Shown: piece after piece, positions 10,813-21,396 of the stretch
Layout: every line of letters begins with the position of its first letter
How positions within the stretch are numbered: the first letter of the stretch is position 1
Origin: an uncultured Bacteroidales bacterium
GTDB lineage: Bacteria; Bacteroidota; Bacteroidia; Bacteroidales; WCHB1-69
Length of the DNA stretch: 64,000 bases
Assembly: GCA_947169105.1 (NCBI GenBank)
Contig: CAMVOL010000008.1
Location: 1-64,000, forward strand
Direction: 5' to 3'
Position numbers and translations under genes: made by a program
Notes under the pieces: generated by a model
Told to the model about the DNA's origin: nothing
The model's database searches: none
What the model saw: only the letters and a program-made list of their open reading frames with translations

Positions 10813-11717
10813 TGCTGTCGATTTGCATAGGTATTTACAATTACGATGTCAACCAGCTTGTGAAGGACCTTTGCAAACAAGCCGACAAATTGGGTATTGA
10901 GTATGAAGTCCTTTTGCTTGACGATGCGTCGAAGCACGACTTTTTGATGAAGAACGCCAAACTGGACTTTCTTCCGCATGTCACTTATTTGCAGAATTAT
11001 CGGAATGTGGGTCGTTCGGTAATTCGTAACACCTTGGCCAGCAAGGCGAAATATCCGTACCTTCTTTTTATGGATTGTGACACGAAGGTGTCGCATCCGG
11101 ACTATTTGAAAAAATATGTGGAGGCGGCACCGACGGCGCGGGTGATTTCCGGCGGTTATGAGTACAAGGATCGCAAGCCGAAAAAGAATTATGTGCTTCG
11201 CTGGGCGTACGGACGGCAGCGCGAGATGGTGCCGGCGGAAATCCGGAACCAGCATCCGAATATGTCTTTTTCTACTTTTAACTTCTTGATAGAAAAAGAG
11301 ATATTTAAAACCATAGAATTTGACGAGACCCTTTCTGGATATGGGCATGAGGACACGCTTTTTGGTCTGGAATTACAGGACCACGGTATCATGGTCCGTC
11401 ATATTGACAATCCCTTGCGGCACGAGGTCGTGGCTACCAACGACAAATTCCTGAAACAGACGGAAAATGCCATTGATAATCTTTTTGTCGTGTATGAAAA
11501 GGTGAAAAACAAGCAGCAGTTTGTGGAAGGGACCAAATTGCTGGGTACGTTCCAGAAATTGCAGCAGAAGAGAATGGTGAAATTATACCTTCGTTTTTAT
11601 TCTCTTTTTAAATCATTGATAATGAAAAACTTGAAATCGAACAAGCCGAATATGCGGTGTTTTGATTTGTACAAGTTGAATTATATATGCCAGAAATTTT
11701 CGGACAAGAAAATATAG
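10812..11717 (+). CDS. Family 2 glycosyltransferase
   Basis: The protein has 301 residues with a GT-A fold: N-terminal LSICIGIYNYDVNQLVKDL, the nucleotide-binding strand VLLLDDASKHD, NVGRSVIRNTLASKA and the metal-binding MDCDTKV. A C-terminal GYGHEDTLFGLELQDHGI block follows, typical of family 2 enzymes with a galactosyltransferase-like C-terminal domain. There is no signal peptide, so it probably acts at the cytoplasmic face of the inner membrane. Its start overlaps the ftsE-like stop by one base, so the two are co-translated. Donor and acceptor cannot be inferred, but the context suggests envelope glycan synthesis. Confidence 0.8.
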   Translation: MLSICIGIYNYDVNQLVKDLCKQADKLGIEYEVLLLDDASKHDFLMKNAKLDFLPHVTYLQNYRNVGRSVIRNTLASKAKYPYLLFMDCDTKVSHPDYLKKYVEAAPTARVISGGYEYKDRKPKKNYVLRWAYGRQREMVPAEIRNQHPNMSFSTFNFLIEKEIFKTIEFDETLSGYGHEDTLFGLELQDHGIMVRHIDNPLRHEVVATNDKFLKQTENAIDNLFVVYEKVKNKQQFVEGTKLLGTFQKLQQKRMVKLYLRFYSLFKSLIMKNLKSNKPNMRCFDLYKLNYICQKFSDKKI

Positions 11718-11743
11718 TTTTTTATAGATAAAATTCCTGAATT

Positions 11744-13612
11744 ATGAAAAAGATAATTTTTGTTATTAGCTTGACAATCGCCGTGTTGTGTGCCAATGCT
11801 CAGGATTTGTACCGTGCCCGTCCCGACGTCAATGCGGACAGTGTTTATTTTGGTCTCGACCTGCCGGAGGCCTTCCAAGGCGACAGCGTGATTATCGGCG
11901 TGACGGACTGGGGCTTTGATTACACGCACCCCACTTTTTATGACACGACAATGACTCGTTACCGTGTGTTGCGGGCGTGGGACCAGTTTCGTAATGCTGG
12001 GCCGGCTCCTGAAGGCTTCGACTATGGTACGGAGCTGATAGGGCAGGAGCAACTTCTTGCCGCCCAGTGTGATACGTCGAACATTTATGGACATCACTAT
12101 CACGGGACGCATGTAGCTGGTATCGCGGCTGGTAGCGGAGCGGGTACGATTTACCGTGGTGTGGCTCCGAATGCGGAACTCCTCTTCTGTTCGTTCCGTG
12201 CGGATGAGCAGTCGGCCATTGATGCTTTCCAGTGGATGTATGATGTTGCCCAGCAGGAACATAAGCGTCTGGTTATCAATATGAGCTGGGGTATCTACTG
12301 GATGGATAATTTGGTAGGTACGGGCATTGTCGGGCAAAAAATGCAGGAACTGAGTGACCTCGGAGTTGTGTTTGTGACCAGCGGTGGTAACAATGGGGAC
12401 GAGAAGTTCCATCTGGGGCACACGTTTGATAACGACACCATCCGTTCACGATTCTATTTTCCAGAAGAATATGGAAGTCCTTATTACTGGGGAAGTTCTA
12501 TTTCAATGACGAACAGTCCGGGGAAGCCGTTTTCGTTCTGTCTGAGCGTGCGTACCAACAATTTGGCACTTCTTGCCGTTTCTCCGTTTTTCAGCACGGC
12601 TTCCGACCTTCACGAGGAGAATTACCTCGTTATTGACGGGGATACGATTCCTTATATTGTGGATATAATTGCCAGTAACGAGGCTGGACGGCCGCAGGCC
12701 CGTTTGCGGACGAAGAAGGTGACCCGGTCGGGGTGGCGGTTCTGTCTGACGGTGGCTGCTGCGGGAGGTGAGTTCCATGCTTGGAATCTTGCCGAACTGA
12801 CGACGGGTGTCGGCAACTGGGGGGCGCGCTTCCAAGGTTACGCACCAGACACATGGATTTACGGTGATGCCAACTACGGTTGCGGTGCACCGGCTTTGGT
12901 GCCGTGTGCTATCACGGTTGCGGCGCACAAGTCGCGTTACGCTACCTCTGACACTACCTACGCGGGTGGTGCTATTTGCGACTTCTCCAGCATCGGCCCC
13001 ACCATTGACGGACGTGACAAACCCGACATTTCTGCGCCGGGGTATGAAGTCTGCTCTGCTTTCAGCAGTTATGCTGATGAGTCGTTGAGCGCGGTGCAAA
13101 CTGTTGAGTATAACGGACGTACCTACAAGTTTGGCAAACTATCGGGTACGTCTATGTCTTCGCCGATGACAGCAGGCGTGGCGGCACTGCTTTTGCAGGC
13201 TAATCCGACCCTTACGTCCGAAGAACTCAAAGGGTGCCTCATCTACACAGCTACGCACGACCAATTCACCGAAGCCAGTGGTATGACCCGCTTCGGACAT
13301 GGTAAGGTGAATGCTTATCAGGCGATCCTTGCTGCTTTATATCGTGCAGGTACACAGGATTTTGTGAGTTTTTCTGATCAATATACGGTTTTCCCGAACC
13401 CCGCTTCCGACGTCGTTTTCATTTCCACGCCTAACAGCACAGGGAAAGCAGAAGCTACCCTTTACGATCTGAACGGCCGTCTGCTCCAGCGCATCACTCT
13501 TCATCAGGGAGTGAGCCAGGTGGATATGAATAACTACCCGAACGGATGCTACATCCTGCGAATTGTCAATGGCGATTTTGTGCAGACTGAAAAAATCATC
13601 AAAGCCAGATAA
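11744..13612 (+). CDS. Secreted S8 subtilisin-like serine peptidase with T9SS sorting domain
   Basis: A signal peptide (MKKIIFVISLTIAVLCANAQ) leads into an S8 peptidase. The catalytic triad is visible: Asp55 in VTDWGFDYTHP, His123 in HHYHGTHVAGIAAG and Ser470 in SGTSMSSPMTAG. A beta-rich insert lies between His and Ser. The last roughly 75 residues form a T9SS type A sorting domain, beginning FPNPASDVVFI and ending VQTEKIIKAR. The 622-residue protein should therefore pass Sec, then the T9SS, and end secreted or surface-attached. It follows the glycosyltransferase by 26 bases and precedes xseB by 2. Confidence 0.9.
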   Translation: MKKIIFVISLTIAVLCANAQDLYRARPDVNADSVYFGLDLPEAFQGDSVIIGVTDWGFDYTHPTFYDTTMTRYRVLRAWDQFRNAGPAPEGFDYGTELIGQEQLLAAQCDTSNIYGHHYHGTHVAGIAAGSGAGTIYRGVAPNAELLFCSFRADEQSAIDAFQWMYDVAQQEHKRLVINMSWGIYWMDNLVGTGIVGQKMQELSDLGVVFVTSGGNNGDEKFHLGHTFDNDTIRSRFYFPEEYGSPYYWGSSISMTNSPGKPFSFCLSVRTNNLALLAVSPFFSTASDLHEENYLVIDGDTIPYIVDIIASNEAGRPQARLRTKKVTRSGWRFCLTVAAAGGEFHAWNLAELTTGVGNWGARFQGYAPDTWIYGDANYGCGAPALVPCAITVAAHKSRYATSDTTYAGGAICDFSSIGPTIDGRDKPDISAPGYEVCSAFSSYADESLSAVQTVEYNGRTYKFGKLSGTSMSSPMTAGVAALLLQANPTLTSEELKGCLIYTATHDQFTEASGMTRFGHGKVNAYQAILAALYRAGTQDFVSFSDQYTVFPNPASDVVFISTPNSTGKAEATLYDLNGRLLQRITLHQGVSQVDMNNYPNGCYILRIVNGDFVQTEKIIKAR

Positions 13613-13614
13613 TT

Positions 13615-13809
13615 ATGGAAGAGAAGAAGATGACCTATACTGAAGCTTTCGAGGAGCTTCAGGCGATAGTGAAAAAGATGGAAAACGCGGACATTTCGGT
13701 CGATGAGCTGACACAGAATATTGAACGTGCCTCGCAATTAATCAAGATTTGCAAGGAGGTGCTGGGACGCACCGAAGCTGAAGTCAATAAGATTATCGAA
13801 CAGAACTGA
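13615..13809 (+). CDS. xseB: Exodeoxyribonuclease VII small subunit
   Basis: This 64-residue all-helical protein has the XseB signature [20 protein letters not shown] followed by [18 protein letters not shown]. XseB supports the large subunit XseA in degrading single-stranded DNA. No xseA lies next to it in this window. It begins two bases after the peptidase stop and is followed by trmD eight bases later. A second ATG five codons in (13630) is an alternative start. Confidence 0.9.
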   Translation: MEEKKMTYTEAFEELQAIVKKMENADISVDELTQNIERASQLIKICKEVLGRTEAEVNKIIEQN

Positions 13810-13817
13810 TTGATACT

Positions 13818-14519
13818 ATGCGTATTGACATACTCACACTTTTCCCCGAAATGTTCGATGGGGTCTTTTCGCAGTCCATACTGAAACGTGCGGTCGCAAA
13901 GGGACATCTGGAGCTGTACACGCACGATATCCGCGACTATACGAAGGACAAGCACCGCAAGGTGGATGACTATCCGTTCGGTGGCGGTGCTGGTATGGTG
14001 ATGATGGTGCAGCCCATCGCCGACTGTATCGCCAAGTTGAAGTCGGAGCGGAACTATGACGCGGTGCTGTTCATGGCTCCCGACGGGCATACGTTCAACC
14101 AGTCGAAGGCGAACGAACTATCTCTGTACGAGAATATTATCATCCTTTGCGGCCATTACAAAGGGGTGGACGAACGGGTGCGCGAATTGTTCGTAACGGA
14201 AGAGATCAGCATTGGCGACTACGTGCTGTCGGGTGGCGAGATTGCGGCCATGGCGGTGGTGGATGCCATCGCCCGCGTCATCCCTGGTGTGCTCAATGAC
14301 GAGACTTCCGCCCTTTCCGACTCGTTCCAGGACGGGCTGTTGTCGCCGCCGGTCTATACGCGCCCTGCGGACTATGAGGGACATCTCGTGCCGGAGATTC
14401 TGCTTTCGGGCAACGAGCGTCTCATCAAGGATTGGAAATTGGAGAAGCAGTTGGAGCGTACGAAGGCCCGCCGCCCCGACCTTTACGAGAAAATTGTAGG
14501 CAAACAAGAAAATAACTAA
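13818..14519 (+). CDS. trmD: tRNA (guanine-37-N1) methyltransferase
   Basis: TrmD methylates G37 next to the anticodon using S-adenosylmethionine and prevents frameshifting. The 233-residue protein shows [14 protein letters not shown] at the start, the substrate segment [16 protein letters not shown], and the deep-trefoil-knot cofactor motifs [13 protein letters not shown] and [16 protein letters not shown]. The C-terminal domain has [15 protein letters not shown] and [16 protein letters not shown]. It sits in a run of housekeeping genes, with nfo starting 10 bases later. Confidence 0.97.
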   Translation: MRIDILTLFPEMFDGVFSQSILKRAVAKGHLELYTHDIRDYTKDKHRKVDDYPFGGGAGMVMMVQPIADCIAKLKSERNYDAVLFMAPDGHTFNQSKANELSLYENIIILCGHYKGVDERVRELFVTEEISIGDYVLSGGEIAAMAVVDAIARVIPGVLNDETSALSDSFQDGLLSPPVYTRPADYEGHLVPEILLSGNERLIKDWKLEKQLERTKARRPDLYEKIVGKQENN

Positions 14520-14529
14520 ATCATTCAGT

Positions 14530-15369
14530 ATGAAATATGTAGGTCCTCACGTAAGTGCCAGCGGCGGTGTGGAGAACGCGCCGGAACAAGCCCACCAGTT
14601 GGGCGCCACTGCCTTTGCCCTTTTCACCAAGAACCAGCGGCAGTGGAAGTCCGCACCCCTCACCGAACAGAGCATCCGGCTCTTCAAGGAACGTTGCGAA
14701 AAGTACGGCTTCGCGCCGGAGGTGATTCTGCCGCACGACAGTTATCTCATCAACCTCGGCCAGCCCGATGACGAATTGCTGCCGAAGTCGCGGGAGGCTT
14801 TCTTGGACGAGATGCAACGCTGTGAGCAACTGGGACTTACAATGCTGAATTTCCATCCGGGCAGCCATCTGAAAATGATCACGATTGAGCAGTGCTTGGA
14901 CCGCATTGCCGAAAGCATCAACCTTGCGTTGGACAAAACCCACGGGGTGACGGCCGTAATCGAGAATACGGCGGGGCAGGGGAGTAACGTCGGTTTCAGC
15001 TTCCAGCATATCGCCCACATCATCAGCAAGATAGAAGATAAAAGCCGTGTCGGTGTCTGCATCGACACCTGCCATACCTATTCGGCGGGCTATGATTTGA
15101 AAACGCCCGAAGGGTACGAAGCCACGTGGAAGGAATTTGACGAAACCATCGGCCTCAACTATCTGAAGGCTGTGCATTTGAACGACACCAAGAAGGAACT
15201 TGGCAGCCGTGTGGACCGTCACGACAGCATCGGCAAGGGGCTGTTGGGGATGGCGTTCTTCGAGCGCATTGCCCGCGACACCCGCTTCGACCACATCCCG
15301 TTCATCCTCGAAACGCCCGACGAAAGCCTGTGGGCGGAAGAAATTCGGATGCTGCTGGGGATGAAGTAG
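14530..15369 (+). CDS. nfo: Endonuclease IV (AP endonuclease)
   Basis: Endonuclease IV cuts the DNA backbone 5' of abasic sites during base excision repair, using a trinuclear zinc centre. The 279 residues show [20 protein letters not shown] at the start, [29 protein letters not shown], the zinc-binding [33 protein letters not shown] and ILETPDE. These correspond to the three AP nuclease family 2 signatures. The gene ends before a spacer that carries a palindromic repeat. Confidence 0.97.
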   Translation: MKYVGPHVSASGGVENAPEQAHQLGATAFALFTKNQRQWKSAPLTEQSIRLFKERCEKYGFAPEVILPHDSYLINLGQPDDELLPKSREAFLDEMQRCEQLGLTMLNFHPGSHLKMITIEQCLDRIAESINLALDKTHGVTAVIENTAGQGSNVGFSFQHIAHIISKIEDKSRVGVCIDTCHTYSAGYDLKTPEGYEATWKEFDETIGLNYLKAVHLNDTKKELGSRVDRHDSIGKGLLGMAFFERIARDTRFDHIPFILETPDESLWAEEIRMLLGMK

Positions 15370-15458
15370 GAGGGTGGTGAAATGTAACTAACTGGAAATG
15401 TAATGACTCTTTTCATAAGGACTTTTTCAATGTTTATACAATTACCCTGCACTACGTG

Positions 15459-15525
15459 CACCCCTTCTTCAAAAAGAAGGGGAATATTCCTGTCCCCTGA
15501 ACACTGTAACCTGAAACCTGTTCCC
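15459..15525. repeat. Bipartite intergenic repeat: 9-bp palindrome plus CCTG-rich tract
   Basis: A perfect stem CCCCTTCTT / AAGAAGGGG is preceded by the small palindrome TGCAC-TAC-GTGCA. It is followed by a tract built on CCTGTCCCCTGAACACTG, which runs to two bases before the manA start. The palindrome recurs at 44211-44235 and the CCTG tract at 47079-47110. Confidence 0.7.
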
Positions 15526-15526
15526 T

Positions 15527-16501
15527 ATGTTATACCCGTTGAAATTCCGTCCGCTGTTCTTTGAGAAAATCTGGGGCGGGCACAAAATTGAGAAACTTCT
15601 TGGAAAAAATATCGGAAAGTTGGCCAACTGCGGCGAAAGCTGGGAACTGTCGGGCATCGATGGCAAAGAGTCGGTGGTGACCAACGGCTACCTTGCGGAC
15701 AACACCCTGCCGGAGCTGGTCGAGGTATATATGGGCGACCTGGTAGGGGAGAAGGTGTTCGACCGCTACGGCAACGATTTCCCGCTGCTGGTCAAGTTCA
15801 TTGACGCGCAGGACGACCTCTCGGTGCAGGTGCACCCCGACGACAAGTTAGCGGCATTGCGGCACGGCACGAACGGCAAGACCGAAATGTGGTACGTGCT
15901 GGACGCGGACGCGGGCAGCGGACTCTATGTCGGTTTCAAAGAGGGCGTTACGAAGCAGCAGTACCTTCAGGCAGTGGCCGACGGTACGGTGGATAGCCTG
16001 CTGGTCTTCTATGCCGCGAAGCCCGGTGATGTGTTCTTCATCCCGTCGGGTACGGTCCACGCCCTCGGCAAAGGCGTGATGGTGGCGGAAATACAGCAGT
16101 CGTCGGACGTGACCTACCGCATTTTCGACTGGAACCGTGTCGGCAGCGACGGGAAAGGACGTCAGCTCCACACCCTCGAAGCGGAGGATGCGCTCCACTT
16201 CGAAGACAAGACGGCCTACAAAGTCGATTATGAAAAGGCGGTGAACAAAACCGTCCCTGTGATTAACTGCAACCAGTTTAATGTCAATGTGGTAGAATTT
16301 GACAAAACCCTTGAAAAGGTGTATGCCAAGATTGACTCGTTCGTCATTTATGTCTGTTTGGAGGGAAGTGCCAATGTGATTTACGAAGGCGAGGCGCAGC
16401 GGCTGACGAAGGGCGAGGTGATGCTAGTGCCGGCCATCGCCACCGAACTGGCGATGGTGCCTGAGGGCCAAACGAAAATGCTGGAGGTTTACATAGGGTA
16501 G
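15527..16501 (+). CDS. manA: Mannose-6-phosphate isomerase, class I
   Basis: This zinc-dependent enzyme interconverts fructose 6-phosphate and mannose 6-phosphate for glycan precursors. The cupin-fold protein has 324 residues with FFEKIWGGHKIEKLLG, the metal-binding SVQVHPDD, GKTEMWYVLDA, and FFIPSGTVHALGKGVMVAEIQQSSDVTYR. The last of these holds the conserved His and the active-site Arg. The length fits the short class I type of Gram-positives and Bacteroidota. The start codon directly abuts a repeat tract, so no conventional ribosome binding site is visible. Confidence 0.95.
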   Translation: MLYPLKFRPLFFEKIWGGHKIEKLLGKNIGKLANCGESWELSGIDGKESVVTNGYLADNTLPELVEVYMGDLVGEKVFDRYGNDFPLLVKFIDAQDDLSVQVHPDDKLAALRHGTNGKTEMWYVLDADAGSGLYVGFKEGVTKQQYLQAVADGTVDSLLVFYAAKPGDVFFIPSGTVHALGKGVMVAEIQQSSDVTYRIFDWNRVGSDGKGRQLHTLEAEDALHFEDKTAYKVDYEKAVNKTVPVINCNQFNVNVVEFDKTLEKVYAKIDSFVIYVCLEGSANVIYEGEAQRLTKGEVMLVPAIATELAMVPEGQTKMLEVYIG

Positions 16502-16552
16502 TGGACAAGTGTCCGAATGCAGAGTCATTAAAAGTTAAAATGAATATTGGAA

Positions 16553-17449
16553 ATGAATCAAGAGACCATTGAACATCGCGCCGGTTTTGTGAACCTGATT
16601 GGCAATCCCAACGTGGGAAAAAGTACCCTGATGAACCAGCTGGTGGGCGAAAGGCTGTCCATCATCACGGCCAAGGCACAGACTACCCGCCACCGCATCA
16701 AGGGCATCGTCGATGGCGAGAACTTCCAGATTATCTATTCTGACTTGCCGGGAATCCTCACACCTGCCTACAAAATGCAGGAGATGATGATGAAGTTCGT
16801 CGGGGAGTCGCTGCAGGATGCTGACCTCATCCTCTATCTTGTGGAGTGCGGTGAAACCAAATACAATGAGCAGGTAATCGCCAAGCTTCAAAAAATTGAT
16901 ACACCAATCTTGTTGGTTTTTAACAAAATAGATAAGGTTACATCCGAGCAGGTGGAGCAGACGGAACGTCATTGGACGGCTCTGCTTCCGCAAGCCGAAA
17001 CGATCCGTATCTCAGCATTGCAAGGATTAAATCTGGATGTCCTTTTGCAAAAAATCATTGAAAAACTGCCCGTAAGTCCGCCGTATTTTCCGAAAGACCA
17101 GCTCACAGACCGTCCGATGCGCTTTTTTGTTTCGGAAATCATCCGTGAAAAAATCCTATTATTATATAAAAAGGAAATCCCTTATAGTGTGGAAGTTGTG
17201 GTGGATGAATACAAAGAGGAGGATGATATCATCCGCATTATGGCCACCTTGTATGTGGAGCGTGACACGCAAAAGGGTATCATCATCGGCAGCAAGGGCA
17301 GCGCCATCAAGCGGTTAGGAATTGAGTCCCGTGCCGCCTTGGAGGAATTCCTCGACAAGCACATTTATCTCGACCTTTCAGTCAAGGTGTTGAAAGATTG
17401 GCGAAATAATGACCTGATAATGAAGAGATTCGGCTATAATCCGTCCTAA
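16553..17449 (+). CDS. era: GTPase Era
   Basis: Era is a GTPase that binds 16S rRNA near its 3' end during small-subunit maturation. G1 is GNPNVGKST, G2 lies in QTTRHRIKG, G4 is NKID and G5 is SALQG. A type II KH domain follows (GIIIGSKGSAIKRLGIESR). G3 reads SDLPG instead of the common DTPG. The ATG at 16553 is used; the frame extends to a TTG at 16547 only. The length of 298 residues is normal. Confidence 0.95.
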   Translation: MNQETIEHRAGFVNLIGNPNVGKSTLMNQLVGERLSIITAKAQTTRHRIKGIVDGENFQIIYSDLPGILTPAYKMQEMMMKFVGESLQDADLILYLVECGETKYNEQVIAKLQKIDTPILLVFNKIDKVTSEQVEQTERHWTALLPQAETIRISALQGLNLDVLLQKIIEKLPVSPPYFPKDQLTDRPMRFFVSEIIREKILLLYKKEIPYSVEVVVDEYKEEDDIIRIMATLYVERDTQKGIIIGSKGSAIKRLGIESRAALEEFLDKHIYLDLSVKVLKDWRNNDLIMKRFGYNPS

Positions 17450-17561
17450 GTCAAGTGGCGGATTCAGCCTCTTTTATCAGAAAAGAAAAGGGTCATCCCC
17501 AATGAATTTGCTGAGGCAACATTACCATTAAAAATGAACAATTCCGTGTCCTTTTTTGTCG

Positions 17562-17569
17562 TACCTTTG
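17562..17569 (+). promoter_or_regulatory. Promoter -7 box of secA
   Basis: TACCTTTG matches TAnnTTTG and lies 44 bases before the secA ATG, giving a leader of about 30 nt. Confidence 0.65.
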
Positions 17570-17605
17570 CAAACTTATTTTTTACCAATATTACAATAAT
17601 ATTAT

Positions 17606-20600
17606 ATGGCAAATTTCTTAACGAAACTATTTGGTACAAAATCAGATAGAGATTTGAAACAGTTGGGTCCCATCAAGGACCTCGTTTTAGAAGCATACGA
17701 AACCATCAAAAATCTTTCCAACGACGAACTACGCGGCAAGACCGACGAGTTCAAGCAGCTCATTCACGAAGCCGTCAAGGATGACGAGGCACGCATCGCC
17801 GAAATCAAGAAGGAGCTGGACGAGAACTACGGTATGGAAATCTCCGAAAAAGAGAAGCTTTACAAGGAGATGGAAAATCTGGAGAAGGAGTCTTACGACC
17901 GTACCCAAAAGGTGCTGGACCAGATTCTGCCTGAGGCTTTTGCCGTGATGAAGGAGACCGCACGCCGTTTCAAGGACAACGAGACGGTGGTGGTGACCGC
18001 CAACCAGCATGACCGTGACCTCGCCGCACGCCGCGAGTGCGTCACCGTGGAGGGTGACAAAGCCATCTACCAGCACACTTGGTCCGCCGGCGGCAACATG
18101 ATCACCTGGGACATGTGCCACTACGATGTGCAGCTCATCGGCGGCACCGTGCTCCATCAGGGAAAAATCGCGGAGATGGCGACTGGTGAAGGTAAGACCC
18201 TCGTCGCCACCCTGCCCGTCTATCTCAACGCCCTGCCGGGCAAAGGCGTCCATGTGGTCACGGTGAACGACTACCTCGCCAAGCGTGATAGCGAGTGGAT
18301 GGGGCTCCTGTACGAGTTCCACGGCCTCACCACCGACTGTATCGACAAGCACGAACCCAATTCGGAGGAGCGCCGCCGCGCCTACCTCGCCGATATCACC
18401 TACGGCACCAACAACGAATTTGGTTTCGACTACCTGCGTGACAATATGGCCCGCAACGTGGAGGAACTGGTGCAGCGCCCCCACAACTACGCCATTGTCG
18501 ATGAGGTGGACTCCGTCTTGATTGACGACGCCCGTACCCCCCTCATCATTTCTGGTCCCACCCCGCGCGGCGACCAGCAGGAGTTCGACAAGTACAAACC
18601 CAACGTGGAACGCCTCTATAAAGCACAGGAGGAACTGGTCAGCAAGATGCTCCCGATGGCCCGCGAATTAGTGAGCAAGGATCCCGAAATCAAGCCGCAG
18701 GAGTTCGGTGCCCAGCTGTTGCTCCGCTGTCACCGTGGTCTTCCCAAGAACCAGCGCCTCATCAAGTTTCTCAGTGAACCCGGCATCAAGAACATTCTGC
18801 TCCGCACCGAGGCCTTCTATATGGCCGAGCAGAACCGTAACATGTACATCATCGACAACGACTTAACGCCGTTCGATGACGAAATCAACGAGAAAATCCA
18901 TCATTTCAGCAAAAAAGTCGAGGACTTCAATACCGCCCTCGACCGCATCCCCACTTTGGATGAAGAGCATCAGCGCAAGGAGAACGAGAATCTCCGCAAG
19001 GATGCGGCCAACGTCCGCAAGGAGCTGATTTCGCTTCTCGAAAGCATCCAACAGCAGATTAGCGAAGAGGTCATTGCCGAAGATAACATCAAGTTTGCTA
19101 AGTCGTTAGCGAATCTCATCCTCGGTTATAACGACCTTGAATATCTGAACAAGATGGCGGGCAACGAGCCCGAACACGCGCCGAAACCGTTTGCCGATTA
19201 CCGCGATATGATGGCCGCCACGCTCACCGACAAGGCCAATAATGCCAACGGCAGCGAGTCCAAAGGCATCTTCAACAGCATGTTGAAAAAACTTCAGGAG
19301 TCTTTCGTCGCCGTCGGTGACGACTTCCGCCTGACCGAGATGAACGACGTGAACTACGGTAAGTACGGCCTTCATTTCGTCATTGAGGAGAAGCTCAACT
19401 CCGTCAATATCATGGAGAAAGGTATCGAAGCCGTTTCCGCCAATGCCGAAGAGGCCAAGCTGTTCATCATGCCCGAAATTGGCACGGAACTGAGCATTCT
19501 GGAACACGAGAACCTCGACCCGAAGGAGAAAGCCGAGCGCAAAGCCGAGATTTACCGCAACTTTTCTGTCGCTTCCGAGCGTATCCATACCGTACAGCAG
19601 CTGCTGCGTGCCTACACCATGTTCCGCAAGGATGACGAGTACGTCATCATCGACAACAAGGTGAAGATTGTGGATGAGCAGACGGGCCGTATTATGGAGG
19701 GCCGTCGTTACTCTGAGGGTCTCCATCAGGCCATTGAGGCGAAGGAGGGCGTGAAGGTGGAAGCCGCCACGCAGACCTACGCCACCATCACTTTGCAGAA
19801 CTACTTCCGTATGTACAAAAAGCTGGCCGGTATGACCGGTACCGCTGAGACGGAAGCGGGCGAGTTCTGGAATATCTACAAGTTGGACGTGGTGGTCATC
19901 CCGACCAACCGTCCCATTGCCCGTATAGACGCGGAAGATATGGTCTATAAGACCAAACGCGAGAAGCTGGCTGCGGTGGTCGATAAGATTCTGGAACTCC
20001 ACGAACAGGGCCGCCCGGTTCTGGTCGGTACTACCTCCGTGGAGGACTCCGAACTCCTTTCGACGATTCTCACGCGCCGCCACATTGTCCATAACGTGTT
20101 GAACGCCAAGTTGCACAAGAAGGAGGCCGACATTGTGGCCGCCGCCGGTCAGCCCGGAACCGTCACCATCTCCACCAACATGGCCGGTCGTGGTACCGAT
20201 ATCAAGCTCGGACCCGGCGTGAAAGAGATGGGTGGTTTGGCCATCATCGGCACCGAGCGCCACGAGAGCCGCCGTGTGGACCGCCAGTTGCGTGGTCGTG
20301 CCGGACGTCAGGGCGACCCCGGCAGTTCCCAGTTCTACGTCTCCCTCGAAGACAACCTGATGCGTCTGTTCGGCTCCGACCGTATCGCCAAGATTATGGA
20401 TAGCATTGGACTGAAGGAGGGCGAAGTCATCCAGCACAGCATGATCACCAAGTCCATCGAACGCGCCCAGAAGAAGGTGGAGGAGAACCATTTTGGCATC
20501 CGTAAGCACCTTCTCGAATACGACGACGTGATGAACTCGCAGCGTGATACCATCTACCGCAAACGCCGCAACGCCCTCTTTGGCGACCGCCTCTCCATCG

Positions 20601-21382
20601 ACCTTTCGCAGATGATTGAGGACGTGTGCGCCGGTGTAGTCGATGACAACTGGAATGCCAAGAGTTACGACGACTTCGTTACCGACCTCATCACCTTGTT
20701 CGGCTGCGACTCCCCCTTCACCGAAAATGAGTTCCTTGAAGGCCGTCCCGGCCCGCTCACCGACAAACTGTACGAGTACGTTTACAGCAATTATAAGATG
20801 AAGATGGAACAGTTGGCGGAGAAAGCCTTCCCCGCTGTAGAGACCATCTATATGGCCGTCGGCGACCGCACCATGGGCTTGCCCTTCATCTGTAAAAATC
20901 GTCAGCTTGGCGTGGCCATCCCATTCAAGAAATGCTATGAGAACAAGCAGGAAATTGCCCTTGCTGTGGAAAAAGGCATCACCATCGCTGTGATTGACAA
21001 CGCGTGGAAAGAGCACCTCCGCGAACTCGACGACCTGAAACAGTCGGTACAGAATGCCTCTTACGAACAGAAGGATCCGCTTCTTATCTACAAACTGGAG
21101 TCTTTCAACCTGTTCGACCAGCTGTTGGACCGCATCAACCGCGAAATCGTCTCCTTCCTGAACAACTGCACGCTGCCCGAACTCGATCTGTCGCACCTGC
21201 GCCCGATGCAGCTGCCCGAGTCGGATGCCAAGAAGCTGCAGACCAGCCGTACCGAAGGCGGCGCGAAACCCGGCACCAAGGGAGCCGCCCCCATCCGCGT
21301 GGAGAAAAAGGTGGGCCGCAACGACCCCTGCCCCTGCGGAAGCGGCAAGAAATTCAAGAACTGCCACGGTCAAGGCGAATAA
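17606..21382 (+). CDS. secA: Preprotein translocase ATPase SecA with large insertion
   Basis: SecA is the motor that pushes preproteins through SecYEG. NBD1 has Walker [10 protein letters not shown] at about 190 and the DEVDSVLID box near 299. [13 protein letters not shown] and [20 protein letters not shown] lead on from the preprotein cross-linking region. NBD2 has [14 protein letters not shown] and [16 protein letters not shown]. The C-terminus is a zinc-binding SEC-C motif, [18 protein letters not shown]. The chain has 1258 residues, against about 1100 as I recall for Bacteroidota SecA. The excess, roughly residues 416-587, is charged, helical and unmatched to the usual short linker. It has its own promoter, and murF-alr follows after 14 bases. 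Confidence 0.97.
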   Translation: MANFLTKLFGTKSDRDLKQLGPIKDLVLEAYETIKNLSNDELRGKTDEFKQLIHEAVKDDEARIAEIKKELDENYGMEISEKEKLYKEMENLEKESYDRTQKVLDQILPEAFAVMKETARRFKDNETVVVTANQHDRDLAARRECVTVEGDKAIYQHTWSAGGNMITWDMCHYDVQLIGGTVLHQGKIAEMATGEGKTLVATLPVYLNALPGKGVHVVTVNDYLAKRDSEWMGLLYEFHGLTTDCIDKHEPNSEERRRAYLADITYGTNNEFGFDYLRDNMARNVEELVQRPHNYAIVDEVDSVLIDDARTPLIISGPTPRGDQQEFDKYKPNVERLYKAQEELVSKMLPMARELVSKDPEIKPQEFGAQLLLRCHRGLPKNQRLIKFLSEPGIKNILLRTEAFYMAEQNRNMYIIDNDLTPFDDEINEKIHHFSKKVEDFNTALDRIPTLDEEHQRKENENLRKDAANVRKELISLLESIQQQISEEVIAEDNIKFAKSLANLILGYNDLEYLNKMAGNEPEHAPKPFADYRDMMAATLTDKANNANGSESKGIFNSMLKKLQESFVAVGDDFRLTEMNDVNYGKYGLHFVIEEKLNSVNIMEKGIEAVSANAEEAKLFIMPEIGTELSILEHENLDPKEKAERKAEIYRNFSVASERIHTVQQLLRAYTMFRKDDEYVIIDNKVKIVDEQTGRIMEGRRYSEGLHQAIEAKEGVKVEAATQTYATITLQNYFRMYKKLAGMTGTAETEAGEFWNIYKLDVVVIPTNRPIARIDAEDMVYKTKREKLAAVVDKILELHEQGRPVLVGTTSVEDSELLSTILTRRHIVHNVLNAKLHKKEADIVAAAGQPGTVTISTNMAGRGTDIKLGPGVKEMGGLAIIGTERHESRRVDRQLRGRAGRQGDPGSSQFYVSLEDNLMRLFGSDRIAKIMDSIGLKEGEVIQHSMITKSIERAQKKVEENHFGIRKHLLEYDDVMNSQRDTIYRKRRNALFGDRLSIDLSQMIEDVCAGVVDDNWNAKSYDDFVTDLITLFGCDSPFTENEFLEGRPGPLTDKLYEYVYSNYKMKMEQLAEKAFPAVETIYMAVGDRTMGLPFICKNRQLGVAIPFKKCYENKQEIALAVEKGITIAVIDNAWKEHLRELDDLKQSVQNASYEQKDPLLIYKLESFNLFDQLLDRINREIVSFLNNCTLPELDLSHLRPMQLPESDAKKLQTSRTEGGAKPGTKGAAPIRVEKKVGRNDPCPCGSGKKFKNCHGQGE

Positions 21383-21396
21383 GACCTGTTTGCAAG

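Noticed and set aside
19106..21373. Long minus-strand open frame (755 codons) opposite secA
   Set aside because: It is a shadow of secA; no domain, start context or promoter.
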